A stretch of 64,000 nucleotides of DNA from Brassica napus (GCF_020379485.1 NC_063446.1:25508610-25572609), one strand, 5' to 3'. Counted from the stretch's first letter, positions 11,506 to 23,300 are shown. The notes: generated by a model not told the origin, from the sequence alone. Numbers and translations: made by a program.

Positions 11506-12097
11506 TTAAGCAGGAAGAGGGGAAACCCTGGAATTCATAGAGAATTCCTCCCTGTTGTAAGTATTATAAATATAGAAAAAACTGACAAACATAGAATAAA
11601 CTACGAGAAGAATCATTGTCACTACCGAATTGTGTTCGCCGTAAATAGAAAAATAAATCCCAAAAAGCCAACACAGCAAACCGCAGAGAAGCGTGATATA
11701 AGCATGTTTCATCTCCATCCTAAATTTATCTGATAGCTGAATCAGACCTGTCCCACCGATGAACAACGATATGGTGAATAACGACATGTACAACACAAAC
11801 GATACGTCATGATCTGAATAGAATAGCGGAGATGCCACTAACGCCAATAACGCAAGCTCCGCAAAGACAAGCTGAGGATTCCTCTCTTTCGTTGTAGTAA
11901 AATCCTTGTAACCATTAGTGGAAGGAGGATCGGTGAATAAGAGATACCTGAGTACCGTCACTGCATAGAATGTTGTGGCACTCACTGCGCCATCTCTGAG
12001 GAACCGAGACAATGCTGGTGACTTTCCTCCAGGTCGCCAGAGAAGATTGAGTGATATGGAGAGGCCACCATATTCCTCTGAATACAATTCTACTCAT
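11506..12097 (-). pseudogene. Multi-pass membrane protein of unknown function, copy A, 5' frameshift
   Basis: I do not recognise this family. The minus strand encodes about 190 residues with four or five hydrophobic segments (around AVSATTFYAVTVLRYLLF, LVFAELALLALVASPLFY, VLYMSLFTISLFIGGTG, ITLLCGLLCWLFGIYFS and VTMILLVVYSMFVSFFYI), ending RVSPLPA at 11506. The natural ATG (12097, MSRIVFRGIW) is out of frame with the body. Relative to copy B at 31094-31348, 26 bp are missing near 12067-12071, which shifts the frame. No other ATG opens the whole body. Its upstream side is interrupted by Helitron A. Confidence 0.6.
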
Positions 12098-12178
12098 TTC
12101 AACATTCTCCTTTGTATTCTCTCTGCTCTCTTTTTGTTTTTCTTTCTTTATGGGTTTTATTGTAGCTTATTATACATA

Positions 12179-14945
12179 TCTATATATATAAAGGGGAGTT
12201 TTCTCTCACCTCCTGCAGCCACGTCACCCTGGAGGAAGGGGCATTTCGCGACACGTGTCAATCTTCTATTGGCTGAAAGGTGTTTTTAACTTGGTCTTCG
12301 GCTTCGATTTGGGCTTGCTTTTTATTTGTTGTTTTCTGAGTTGGGCTTGAATTTTATTTTTATGAAATTCGTGAGGCTTTAGTAAGTTGCCCAGTTTGAA
12401 TAGGTATAGCGTCTTCTTGCGTTACCTATTACGATGATCTTCATTTAAGGCCTAAGGTTATCCGCCACAACCGTCAAATTCGTTGAGGATGAAGCGAGTT
12501 CTAGGGTTGTTCGAGTTCAGCAAGATGACCGGAGAAGGAGAGGGAGGAGCGAGAGAAGATCGGGTTCGGTTCGAGTGACCAGGTTGAGAAAGCTGTGATG
12601 AACCTGGTGGGCTCAAATGGATCTTCCTCGTCGACGGAGACGGTTGCGGCGCGTATGGAGATCGGGAGTGACGAGGCAGAGAGGAGTGTCTTGGGCGCAG
12701 AAATGAAAGAGGTGGTGGTTTTGCGTCTGACGTTCTTCATCTACGCAACCGCATGAGGAGCACTCAGTTATCGATCTGCCTGAGCTCGTGGTGGCGCACC
12801 GTCCTTGCGTCGATGAACAGTACATACATTTTTTTCTTTCTCTTTGCTCTTTTTGGTTCCTCCACCTGTGTTGTTTCGTTGTTTGTCTTCACGATTTGAT
12901 CATGTATAGCTCAGTTCTTTGTTTTGATTGTGTTTTCATTACATAAAGTAGATTGCAACAATGGATATGTGGACAAAAGATCTCAAAAGAACAAGTATAT
13001 CACAACTTCACAAGGATCCGATGTTTCATCACATCATAAAAGTATTTGTATGTAATTACCAATCGATAGAATTCAAAAGGGTCATCTTTTGGCTTCAGCA
13101 AATAGAAATGACCTGAGGTTTATATGTCAACATGTTGTTGCCAATCACCATTAGCTACTTGCTACTAGGTTTGTGTAGAATCTTCTTAAAGCTTATTCCC
13201 AAATCCCTTGCTCTACTAACAATCCCAAATGTAATAAAAAGAGATCTTAGTCATTCCACTCAACAAAATCGAAAAGAAGAGACATCTAAAGAAGAATTAT
13301 TATGTTTATCAAGAAATTAACTTTGGAATGACAGAGAGCGCTAACATACTTGACCAACCAACTTTTTTTTTCCATCTGAATTTGATTTATAAAACTGAGT
13401 AACATACAATGGTGGAATTCAAACCGGCGGAAACACCTTAAAATCTTCGGAAACTTAGCCCACAAAAGGAAAACTAGAACCCAAACAACAGGCAACACAT
13501 AAAAAATACAATGATCACTAGATAAAGCTACACTCCTACATTCAAACCCATAAACAATCCTAGACAAGGAGAAAGAAGAAAGTCGTCTAATCATTAAAAC
13601 AGCTGGAACTCTTGCCGAAAACCACACAAGCACAAGAGAGAGTAATTGATGCAGTGACCAACACAACGAAACCAAACTCAATATACCTGAACCTCTACTT
13701 CACGGTACCAAGCAAGAACCACAAAGCCAACCAAATTCGAGAGGAAACAAACACCTGAGATTAAACGCCCCTTCTCAACCAAACCTTCGTCGGCAGGCCT
13801 AAGACCTCAACCTCTCTGTATTGCTTAAACGAACGAAGCCACCGAGGAACGAGAAAAACATAAGACCAACCAACTTCTCAAGTGGTATTTTAGAATAAAT
13901 GCAAGAAACAAAATCGGAAGATATTATGCTATTAGATAAAAACTTATTTTTATGATTTAAGCATGAAATCTAACTTTCGATATAAATATAATTCAAGTTC
14001 TTCATAATATTGGGATATGTTCGGCAATAATTTAAAAATAAAGAGATCATGAATAATATTAATTAGTAACAATCTATGAATAACACTGAATAAGCATATT
14101 ATATATTAATTTAGACATAGACGGCTCTAAAATTATGTGTAATTTTCTTTAAAATTTTTGAGATTAGAAACTAATGTTTCATTCGACTTTTCCAGAACCG
14201 GCCATAATCTTACAGCAACGGTTTAAACCAGCCAGACGCATACTAAACTTATTGTCACAAAATCAGCTTTAAACTTATACACTCATTTCACCTATGATTC
14301 CAACATAAGAATAAAACAATGAAAATCTGTTGAAATTAGATTTGATGAATGCGTAAAAGAGATCCTTCACTAAACCACCTTTTAAAACCTTCCTATGTGT
14401 AACGTTGATATTACAATATTACATGAATGATATTGTATATTTTAAATTGTTTTAGTAAATCTGTTAAAATTAGCTTTCCCACATAAGTTTTACATGAAGG
14501 CAAACTATACACCATAATATTATCATATTACATTATATTTTAAACTGCTTAGTTTCGAGATATATTAATTATTTATCGTGAGAAAATTAATTAGTGTAAT
14601 AATATTTAAATTTGAAATTCTTAAAAAAATGTGTCAGTTGTTTTTACTTTAGATTTTCTTCAACTATATCAAAATGATATAAAAATCAAAAGAAGAAATA
14701 TAAATTATTACATTTTTCTTAATTTTGTAAATAATTTTGTGTTCACTAAAGAACGTTAGTGGTTTTTCAACTCAGACCAACAAAATTTAATAAAAATTAC
14801 AACATGATCTTTGAATTTTAAAACATCTGGTTTATTATTTTTAATTTTAAGTAATTTTTAAAAATATTTATAAAATAAAAATGTATTTTAAAATAAAATA
14901 ATTTTACTGTAGACTTACCCGCCCGTAGGGCGGACCAACCCCTAG
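12179..14945 (+). mobile_element. Helitron A, 2,767 bp, non-autonomous
   Basis: Inserted between A (12178) and T (14946). The 5' end TCTATATATATAAAGGGGAG is followed by the GCGACACGTGTC block typical of Brassicaceae Helitrons. The 3' end is a GC-rich hairpin (CCGCCC-GTA-GGGCGG) followed by ACCAACCCCTAG. The membrane-gene copy near 31371-31560 reads continuously across the equivalent empty site. There is no Rep/helicase. A retroposon is nested at 13365-13863. Confidence 0.85.
13365..13863 (-). mobile_element. Short non-LTR retroposon (truncated LINE, SINE or Sadhu-like) inside Helitron A
   Basis: A 13-bp target duplication GACCAACCAACTT occurs at 13352-13364 and 13864-13876. A T run at 13363-13371 is the poly(A) tail of a minus-strand insertion. 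The insert is about 499 bp with no domain I recognise. Confidence 0.75.
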
Positions 14946-16524
14946 TATATAGTATAGAGAGATCTTCACAAGATCACAACTGACAAATAAATTATAAATA
15001 ACTAAATCAGTACGTACTTATCCGTTTGATAATACTCAATGAATAAACAATTAAGACTAAGAGAAATAAAGTTTACAATTAAGACTAAGGGTAAACGATC
15101 TATTTTTTATCGAAACTTTCATATACAAGTACCATATACACAAAAAAGTGTTTGTACCTCATTATATTTATCCATCAATTAAAAATTAAAAATCTACTTA
15201 CCCACAAAACTAAAACTTAGAAATCTATATATACACACACTGTAAACAGGTTTTATTGGGCTATAACTCTTCAAGTTCTGTTTCTGTTCCATATGAATTC
15301 ATTTTGCACACTTATTTTTTTGAGTATTCGGTTGATGGAGAGGTGGATGTTCTGATACAATGGAGTAGACATGTTAATGTCGTTATACATGAAGCCCTGC
15401 CGCTATTAGCATGAGTAGGGCAATCCTAGCTGGAAAATTCAATTTAGGTGCAGCAAAATGACGACGAAAAGGTCTCTTCATTAGATTTGGTACTCTCATG
15501 ATTTGAAATCTCTTGATAAATTGGATGCCTTGTTTAAGTATTACATTTAGAGGACTGTGGTTGTTTGATGATCAAAAACTGAAAGTAAAATGATTTTAAT
15601 ATTTTTGAGATGATCATTTTAGTCAACTAAAATATAGGATTGGAATTTATTTAAGTTTAAAATTTATCTTCTTTTTGGATTTAGAATAGGGAGGGAATAC
15701 GTTATCAAAGCATATGTGTCTCAAAACTCGACGAGTTAAGAGTTATGGCAGCATTTGTACGGTCACATAGCTAATGCATGCACAGCATTGCCAAGTTTAG
15801 TTTTTTTTTACCATCCATCAATTTTCTTATAATCCATGATTTCAACAAAAATGCAACTAATATACAAAATTTTATAGAATTAATTTACATTTGAATTATT
15901 TTATGCTTTGGATTTTTTCAATAATAGATAACTTTTGGTCATTCTTTTCTAGCGAAAATTGAGTTTGAACTAAAGAATCAACACCATTAATTTAACCCGT
16001 TCACTTGATTCTCCTATTCTACTATACACGGATGAGTTTTTACCTAGTTTTTAGATATTTTCTTCGAAAATATTCTTATGAATTATAGTATACTATTATT
16101 TGTCCACTAATATTGGTTCAACAACTAAACATCCTAAAAATGGTTTGCATAGTTTTAGATATATCTTCAAAAATATTCTTATGAATTACAGTAATGTTAA
16201 TTGTCCATTGATATTGGTTGAGCAAATTAAATATCCTAAAAATTATAAAAGAGATTCCGGTTAAGGCCAATGACAGCAGGCAAAACAAATTAATTCTTTA
16301 AACTTAATTACTAATATACTAGTAGTTACCAACATTGTGATTCCAAATGGTTGATTCAAAACAATAATTATATTATACATTCGATATAAATACAAATCGT
16401 ACTATCATCCAAATCCCTTTTGTACATCAACATATAATTTTTTTCAAACCAACAGTTTATCAGAAGAAGTTATATATTTCATGGATTGGAGCCTTAGGGA
16501 CTGAGACACAAATATACAAGCATC
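14946..16524. other. Intergenic DNA downstream of the RING gene
   Basis: 14950-15010 resembles 31480-31550, the duplicated sequence beside the membrane-gene copies. The rest is AT-rich with no supported gene. 16400-16524 is probably the RING gene's 3' UTR. Confidence 0.4.
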
Positions 16525-17115
16525 TCAATGAAAAGGTGATCCGCTGGTGTTTGAGGCCGAACCAGAGGAGCTAAACGGCCAGAGATAAAACAAAGGATTC
16601 TTCCCGCCATTATTCCGGTATTGTGGCAGCTCTTTGCGACACACTGGACAAGTATTACGCTGTATTAGCCAGGGAATTATACATTCCGAATGGTAGATAT
16701 GTTTACACGGCAACTTTCTTGCAACCGATCCGACTTTAAACCGGTCTTGGCAAACCGGACAAGACGGATCCAAACCGAGATGTTTCTTCCTAATCTTGAC
16801 CTTTGGCATTGAGTTAATCACGGTTAGTGAAGCTGGAGGTGGACCACGGCGGTTTTGTGCTGAGAACCGGTTAAACAATTCTTGAAAACTCGATTGGTTT
16901 TCAAGAATCAATCTTCTGTTGTTTCCGGGACGGTTAAGAGATTGTTCATTGGATACTCCGAAAAAATCAAAAGGGCTAAGTTCAACATTTTCATAGAGCC
17001 GTTCATGAGAAGTGTTACCACAGTAAATGCAAACCCCTCCTCTTGAGCCTTCAAGGAGAAGACGGATTCCTCGTCTGCATGTACTACACCAATGTGTATT
17101 TTTTCGGCTAGTCAT
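16525..17115 (-). CDS. RING-H2 E3 ubiquitin ligase with N-terminal zinc ribbon, 196 aa
   Basis: A single coding exon of 197 codons including the stop. The N-terminus has a C-x2-C ... C-x2-C zinc ribbon (CSTCRRGIRLL to GGVCIYC, residues about 10-33), as in BCA2/RDUF-type plant ligases. A polar linker follows. A C3H2C3 RING-H2 lies near residues 123-165 (CPVCQDRF, LPCKHIYHSECI, WL, CPVC). The tryptophan after the sixth zinc ligand is the usual E2-contact position. I chose ATG 17115 because an acceptor TTGCAG lies just upstream (about 17120), implying a 5' UTR intron; the frame open beyond that has no ATG. Length and position suggest the counterpart of At3g10815. The substrate is unknown. It appears intact. 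Confidence 0.85.
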   Translation of the reverse strand: MTSRKNTHWCSTCRRGIRLLLEGSRGGVCIYCGNTSHERLYENVELSPFDFFGVSNEQSLNRPGNNRRLILENQSSFQELFNRFSAQNRRGPPPASLTVINSMPKVKIRKKHLGLDPSCPVCQDRFKVGSVARKLPCKHIYHSECIIPWLIQRNTCPVCRKELPQYRNNGGKNPLFYLWPFSSSGSASNTSGSPFH

Positions 17116-17288
17116 GGACCTGCAAGAAAACAAAAGTTATTCTTTCTCATCAAACCATTGTTAAGGACCTTTCAGACCAGAAAATGAAAACACATGCAAC
17201 TCTACTTGTGTACTAGATAACCTTGCAAATGGAAAGAGCCTCAATATCAAACGGAATCTTCTAAGCTGCTTGTAATTTTAATTCTCCA

Positions 17289-18810
17289 CTAGGTGATTTT
17301 ACCTTGCTCATGCACGGATATAAAAATTTATAAAGTAAATATATTATAATAATTTATTAATATTTTGTTTTTAATTATTATGTTATTTATATTGTAATCA
17401 AAATGCATGATTTATTTTAAATAAAATTATGTTATTTTAGTTAGTCAATTAAACACATAATTTTGGATATATAATATCTCGACTGTTTGGTTATTATTTG
17501 GATATATTAGATAACATTTACTTTTTCGATTCAACTAAAATATTTTTGTTACACAGATTAAAATTTTGATTAATTTTTTTTTTATTTCATGTAGTTTGAT
17601 TCATGTCTTAGATTTGTAAATATATTTTAGTAAGATTATGTATAATTTAATATATTTTGTCTTGAGGATCAAAAAGTAAAAGTACACTAAAGTGTTGATC
17701 GATTCAAAGTCACATAAATAAATATAACAATAATAGTCTTTTGACACCTTATGCATATATATATATATATATATATATATAAGTTATACAAAATGCTTGA
17801 TTATAATAATTGGTTAATATATTAATAATATTGTTTGAGAATTTCATATTTATTTAATACTATGTTGAGTCGTTCCATAATATATATATGTACACAATAT
17901 TTTATAAATAAAATATATGAGTTTTATTTAATGTTTGACTTTTTATAAAAAAATTGGATTGGTCTAGTTACTCATTTTGTGGGTATATTGTGTTACATAT
18001 ATTCCATCAAATTCAAGTATAACTATTTCTAATCTAATTCAACCAAACTGTATTAATTCTATTCATTGTATTAGTTTGGCTTTTCATATTAGATGTGTAA
18101 ATATTTTGATTTCTTAGTAAGTTGTATATGTTCATTTTCAAAAATAAAATATTTAAAATAAAGTGATGATAGGTACAAAGTTGAATAAAAACATAACCAA
18201 TAAATTTTAAAAGGAAAGATTAATTATTTACTTTAAGATCAAGTTTATTTTTCTAAGCTTTCCTTTTTATGATCACATTATCTATAAAAAAAATTCGTTT
18301 TAAGTTTTTTAAATATTTTATTTATCATATATGTTATTTTAAAAAATATAAAAAGGAACTTAAATTAAAAAAAAGATTAAATTAAATTTTATTCATTAAA
18401 TATATCTTAGTTTATGTTATTTAAATTATTTTGTAATAAATTGAGAAATATATTATTTAAATAAAATGCTTAATAATTTTAAAATATGTATTATTTCTTT
18501 TAGAAAGGAAGATTATTTCTTTACTTTAAAATCATGATTATTTTGTGAACTTTCCTTATTATGAATTACACTATATATAAATGATATTTTCGTTTTTAAA
18601 ATTTATAAAAAATTATTATATAGGTTATTTGAAAAAATAAAGAAAAAAGAAACCTAAATAAAAAAGGAAAAATAAAATAATATAAAATAAATATTTAATA
18701 ATGATAATTAGATATTTGATTCATTAAGGGTATCATTGTAATCAACCACTGTGAGAGTTAACGTGAGTGCGACACGTACAAAACTGACTTTTCAAATAAT
18801 ATTATAGAGA
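17289..18810 (-). mobile_element. Helitron H, 1,522 bp, non-autonomous
   Basis: Read on the minus strand, the 5' end is A|TCTCTATAATATTATTTGAA with TACGTGTCGCAC shortly after. The 3' end is a degenerate GTGCATGAGC hairpin followed by CTAG, with an A on the plus strand at 17288 (T after the terminus). The interior is AT-rich without genes. It lies about 170 bp upstream of the RING ATG. Confidence 0.75.
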
Positions 18811-19177
18811 TTATAACTATTTCTAATGTATTTTATTATTATTTTTAGAGAATTTTTAAAATATGATTCGAACTTAGTTCCAATACATTTTTATAAAATA
18901 ATATTTTCTATTGTAATTCTAAACATTCAAAAAAATATCTTCAAATATAAAAGAAAAAATAACAATTTTTTTCCAAAAAAGTTGGGCTATAAATAGTTTT
19001 TTCTCCAAAATGCTATTATAGAAGAAAATATAAAGATGCTTAAGAGATTTTCTAACAATTATAGCCTTAACCAAAAAAAGTAGTAGTTTTTTCAAGAATA
19101 TTTGTTTACCAACTTGGTACAACATGAAGCCACGTGCATCTGATTCATCAATACTACTTCCTCTAAAAAAAAGTAGT

Positions 19178-19520
19178 AGTTTTTCCGCCAGAACCCAAAA
19201 ATACATTTTTCCGCCAAAACTGAAAAACACACTTTCTCGTCAAAACTGCAAAATTTTGTTTTTCCGTAAAAAACATAAAAACGCACATTTCCATAAAAAC
19301 GCACTTTTTGGTCTCTCGCCAAAATCGCTAAAATGCATTTTTCCACCAAACCCGGAAATATGCATTTTCCCGCCAAAACCGCAAAAATGCATTTTCCCAC
19401 GAAAAACAGGAAAAATGCAGTTTTCCGCCAAAACCGCAAAAATGTACTTTTTCGTCAAAATCGCAAAAATATTTTCCGCCAAATCCATAAAATGCTATTT
19501 TTCCGCCGAAACGCAAAAAA
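19178..19520. repeat. Minisatellite of about 12 units of 26-28 bp rich in E2F-like sites
   Basis: Units follow TTTTCCGCCAAAACCGCAAA plus AATGCA, with variants. TTTCCCGCC (about 19368) fits the plant E2F consensus TTTSSCGC exactly, and most other units carry TTTTCCGCC or a one-base variant. Reading frames called across this array are by-products of the repeat. Some function as clustered E2F sites is inference. Confidence 0.8.
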
Positions 19521-19529
19521 AAAAAAAAT

Positions 19530-20760
19530 ATTTTAGTCGTTTTGTTAAGAAGTCCACCTGGATGAAATGCAAGTTAAAAAAAAAAAAACAAACGAACATA
19601 GTTGTATTCAGATGATTCATCTACATGCATAGACGAAATGAAGAAACGAACAAGCTCCATCTGGGTAAGACATCTAGATGGACCATCTCGATACTTCTTC
19701 CAGATTTAAAAACGAACATGGTCTATATAGCAGGGGACAGAACTACATCACGACTACTTAAGCTATTTCAGACACATAAAGAAAAGAAAAAGCAAACCGA
19801 AGCATATATAACTTGTAAAACTAAGCTATAGAGGCTGATCAGTTGACCCAAAAAAAAGGCTGATCAGTTTTACGATCTATTAATTAAAATCTCAGATACA
19901 TCAATTAAAGAATCGAGTTGGTTTGAAGACAGTAAAACAACTAGAGAGGCTATAGATCTAAGTCAAACCCAAGTTATGCCGATGCGAGATCCTGGGCCAA
20001 AGACTAATTAAGCCATGGGGAGCATAAACGGTAACTTTTTAGTAGTCAAACAAAACGAATCAAAACATGGCTTACCCGAATATAATGAATCAACTGATAA
20101 GCTCGGGAATCTCCAAGTAGGAAAGAAGATTAAAACACAGAAGAAATGAAAGTTATGTAAGAAGAAGAAAAGTCTTTTACGTAAAATATAGTCGCGGGAT
20201 GATATATTGACTAAGGAAAAATGAAAGATGGCTTCTACAAGGGGAACATGTGGCGTATGATGAACTAATAGTCAAAGTATCTATTTACATTTTACCCAAA
20301 AGTAAAGAGAGTCAAAGTAACTTCAACGTCAAACCACGAAATTAACCAGAAATTAAGTGAAAAAAATTATTGTTTTTAATTTATTTTTTCTAAAATACGA
20401 GAAACTAATTTTCTTTACATCTGAAAAGTAATAAAACAATAAGTAAAAAAGGAATAAGATCAACATCTAAACTGTCCACATAAGCAAAAAAAAATCAACC
20501 TATCACAAAGCTTTAAGTTGCCAGCTCGACCTGTCCTATTTCTTCATTGCGAAGCGGATGATTTGAAACCAATCGTCTCTTCACCTTTTTTTTTTCGTCT
20601 CAATGCATCATTTATTTATAGTCTGTCTGTCTCCCTCTCCACTTCAAATCCCTAAATCTCCAAGCATCACCCTATCTAGAGTATTCCCGTCTCTCTGTCA
20701 ACGGCTCCACATTCTGGAAATCAAAACCCACCGCATCCATGGCTAACAACCACCAGCTCC
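19530..20760. other. Intergenic DNA and 5' flank of the captured PLA1 fragment
   Basis: No gene supported to about 20500. 20500-20760 is CT-rich and resembles a promoter or 5' UTR carried with the PLA1-like fragment. Confidence 0.35.
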
Positions 20761-21141
20761 TCTAAACCTTCGTTCATTCATCTCCCGGAGAAAAGATCCC
20801 GAGTAGCTATGAAAGCTTCTCTCTCTAGAACCAATGAGGCTTCTTTATCCGCTGTCATCTCCATGCTCGAGCGTGAACGGCAAGGATTAACCAACGGTGG
20901 CGGAGAACAGTGGCATACGGCGGAGGATTTCTGCCGGCGCGATAAGAAAACCGATGAAGAGAGGAGGCTTAGAGACATGTGGCGTAAGATTTAAAGAGAA
21001 GACGATTGGGCCGGGTTAACGGACCCGATGGACTCGGTTCTCAGATCGGAGCTGATCCGTTACGGCGAAATGGCTCAGGCCTGTTACGACGCCTTCGACT
21101 TCAATCCTTCCTCGAGATACTGCGGCAACCCATGTCGAGTG
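20755..21141 (+). pseudogene. Phospholipase A1-I (DAD1-like chloroplast lipase) N-terminal fragment
   Basis: The translation [27 protein letters not shown] continues as [20 protein letters not shown] and SSRYCGNP, the conserved region before the lipase fold in plant PLA1-I enzymes. An in-frame TAA at 20992-20994 replaces a codon that is glutamine in the family as I remember it. The catalytic GHSLG region is absent because the sequence leaves homology near 21141. The upstream serine-rich part resembles a transit peptide. It is a gene fragment with no possible enzyme activity. Confidence 0.75.
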
Positions 21142-21220
21142 TAATCTTCACTTTGGTCACACATTGGGTCTGTTGATTTTGAAAGCATTTGACCTTACAT
21201 TAGTTCTGTGTTTTGATTTA

Positions 21221-21336
21221 GGTTGGCCTCTAAATGTAAAACATCTCCATTTGGATCCGACGTGGATTGTTGGTTCGATGAGGCTCTTAGAACTCAAGCA
21301 GTGCTATTGGAGGCAGGCTTTCTGAATATCTTTGGT
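21221..21336 (+). other. Unidentified exon-like segment
   Basis: A short open stretch (ASKCKTSPFGSDVD, WFDEALRTQAVLLEAG) lies between a TAG-like acceptor and the SIS3 fragment. I cannot assign it to a family. It may be another captured exon. Confidence 0.3.
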
Positions 21337-21424
21337 CAGTGTCAAGTTTCTTGATCTCTTAGGATGCAGTTTTGATACTTTTTTTGCTATGTACAGAGAA
21401 TCTTTATAAGATTACGTGTGTGAT

Positions 21425-22100
21425 TTAAGGTATTGTAAGCTCCAGAGCGGTGTCTGTATGGACCGGGTGAATTAGAGATTGAAGTCTCAGGAAGTAGCTC
21501 TCGCTTTGTGGTTGGCTTCTTATGTACTGAGCTTCTGTTGTTTCCGTGTTCCCCTGTGAGGAGGGCTGTTGTGTTGATGAACTCTGGAGGTTGGATAATG
21601 CACTGAGATCAAGGTCTGGAAAAACTGAGCAACGGCACCGAGTACATTTCACGTTCAAACGCACCCACTGGTCTATGCACTCCACATGGAAATTATGGGC
21701 GCAAGGTAAACCTCTAACCTGTAAAATTCAGATAATTTCCACTCATCTAAGGAATAAAAGCAGACAAACACAGAATTGTAGCAAAACTTATGCATAAGAA
21801 GTTGGCTAATCCCCTGACAATGTTAGGAAAAGAGATGTTTAGTACCTCATGTCCAATATGGAGCTCCTCTAAGCAGATTAAGCATTCACCGCAATCATCT
21901 GGGACAGCTTTTAACCTGAACTTTGGAAGTTCTTGTATGAGTGCCTCCACAGCTTCAGTCTGCTTCGAGTTATATTCACGTTAAGGATAGTTACTTAAAT
22001 GCTTAACGTACTGAGAACAAAACGACAAGACTTACCTGAGCAGGAGTCAAGTAAAGTCCAGGATGGTATGCAGCAGTATCTTGACTTATGCCTCTCATCT
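21425..22100 (-). pseudogene. SIS3-type RING-H2 E3 ligase, C-terminal fragment (three exons)
   Basis: On the minus strand: about 22100-22036 (MRGISQDTAAYHPGLYLTPA), about 21963-21850 (EALIQELPKFRLKAVPDD, CGECLICLEELHIGHEV) and about 21706-21425 (RGLPCAHNFHVECIDQWVRL, CTRCRCSVFPDLDLSALSN). The blocks match, in my recollection, the E3 ligase SIS3 of sugar signalling, with introns retained, so it is a genomic rather than mRNA-derived fragment. The RING-H2 cysteines and histidines are present, though CPRC has become CTRC. Homology stops abruptly after HTDTALE. The N-terminal membrane part is missing. Confidence 0.75.
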
Positions 22101-22191
22101 CTTAAAACATATTATAAGCTTCCTATTAAATTATTTCAACATTATCATAATTTGCAAATGTGATGGGTTGTTCTTTTATCATGATCTTTAG

Positions 22192-23300
22192 GATGAGCCT
22201 ATTGATAAGAGCAAGCACTGGGATGATTTGGAGGAAGAGGAACAAGAGGAGGAGATGGATGAAGAGGAACTAGAAGACGGCATGGAATCGGTTGATACAT
22301 TGTCGAGGTATTGTTTTGCTTTAAACTCTGAGGTGTATTTGTTTGCTTATTATATACTGTAATATCTTTTTTTTTCATTATTATTATTATTACTTTTTAT
22401 TATATACTAATATCCAAGTATGAAACTGAACGTTTTTCCCTTTTTCAGCACTCCAACTGGCACAGAGACACCGAATGAAATTGAAGCAGAGAAAGGAATC
22501 CGATAGGCCTCTATATCAAGTAGGAAAACCAATTTTAATTGATGCCGAGCAGTATTTTACTGTTAGCTCTTATTGGTTGGTTTTTAATGCTGTCCTTTAA
22601 AAAAAAAATCTGAAGGTACTTGAAGAATTGCTCTTGGAACAGTGTTGGGAACCACACACATACGTTATTAAAACTGATACTCAAGACAAGCCGGGAGCAA
22701 AAAGGGTAAGCAATCTATGTCGGACTTACCAAACATTTTGTTTACTAAAGGAATTGGTAGGCACTTTAAGTATGTCTTTGTCAAATACTTAATGATAGTT
22801 CATGGTTGGTTGGAAATGAGGCTAAAACTTTAGAAGTAATTTGATCTATTGAGGTTGTTCGGTCATGTAGACCGTGTTAGTTTTGTATTGTCCAAGTCTT
22901 GTGTGTTTTTCAGAATCATTGGTATTAGGTATAGACGTTTAGTTATGGTAGTGTCTTTTGACGCTTGCTATATGCATTTATTACGTCCTCGATTTTCGGT
23001 TTGATTTATAACAAGCGGCTAATTTATGCAATTGTGTAAATATGACCAGGTTGATTTGCTGATGAGGGGCAAAAGACAGATCGTGTGGATATCAGTTTAC
23101 AGCCAGAAGAGCTGGAGGCCATGTAAGTAGTAGAACCACTACAACATGTGAGTTCAATAAGAAGATAAAAGCCATTGAAAAAATAGTGTTGTTAACTATA
23201 CCTACATTTTTGATTTTTGGAAGGTATGAGGAGGCAAGAGAAGAGGAGAGAAGCTACGCAATAAGTCAGAGGACTTCAGTGACATGGTCGCCGAGGTAAT
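22192..23300 (+). pseudogene. SF3B2 (SAP145/CUS1) splicing-factor fragment, intron-containing, frameshifted
   Basis: Exon-like pieces carry DEPIDKSKHWDDLEEE with an acidic run, GMESVDTLSSTPTG, then (frameshifted) RKESDRPLYQ, GTTHTYVIKT, then TDRVDISLQPEELEAM and YEEAREEE, and in a shifted frame KLRNKSEDFSDMVAE. These are consecutive blocks of the PSP/DUF382 part of the U2 snRNP protein SF3B2. Introns with GT-AG ends are kept. At least three indels break the frame. It lies head-on to the SIS3 fragment. Confidence 0.75.

Noticed and set aside
19124..19615. 163-codon reading frame and overlapping antisense frames
   Set aside because: They run through the E2F-like minisatellite and consist of its repeated translation; no gene evidence.
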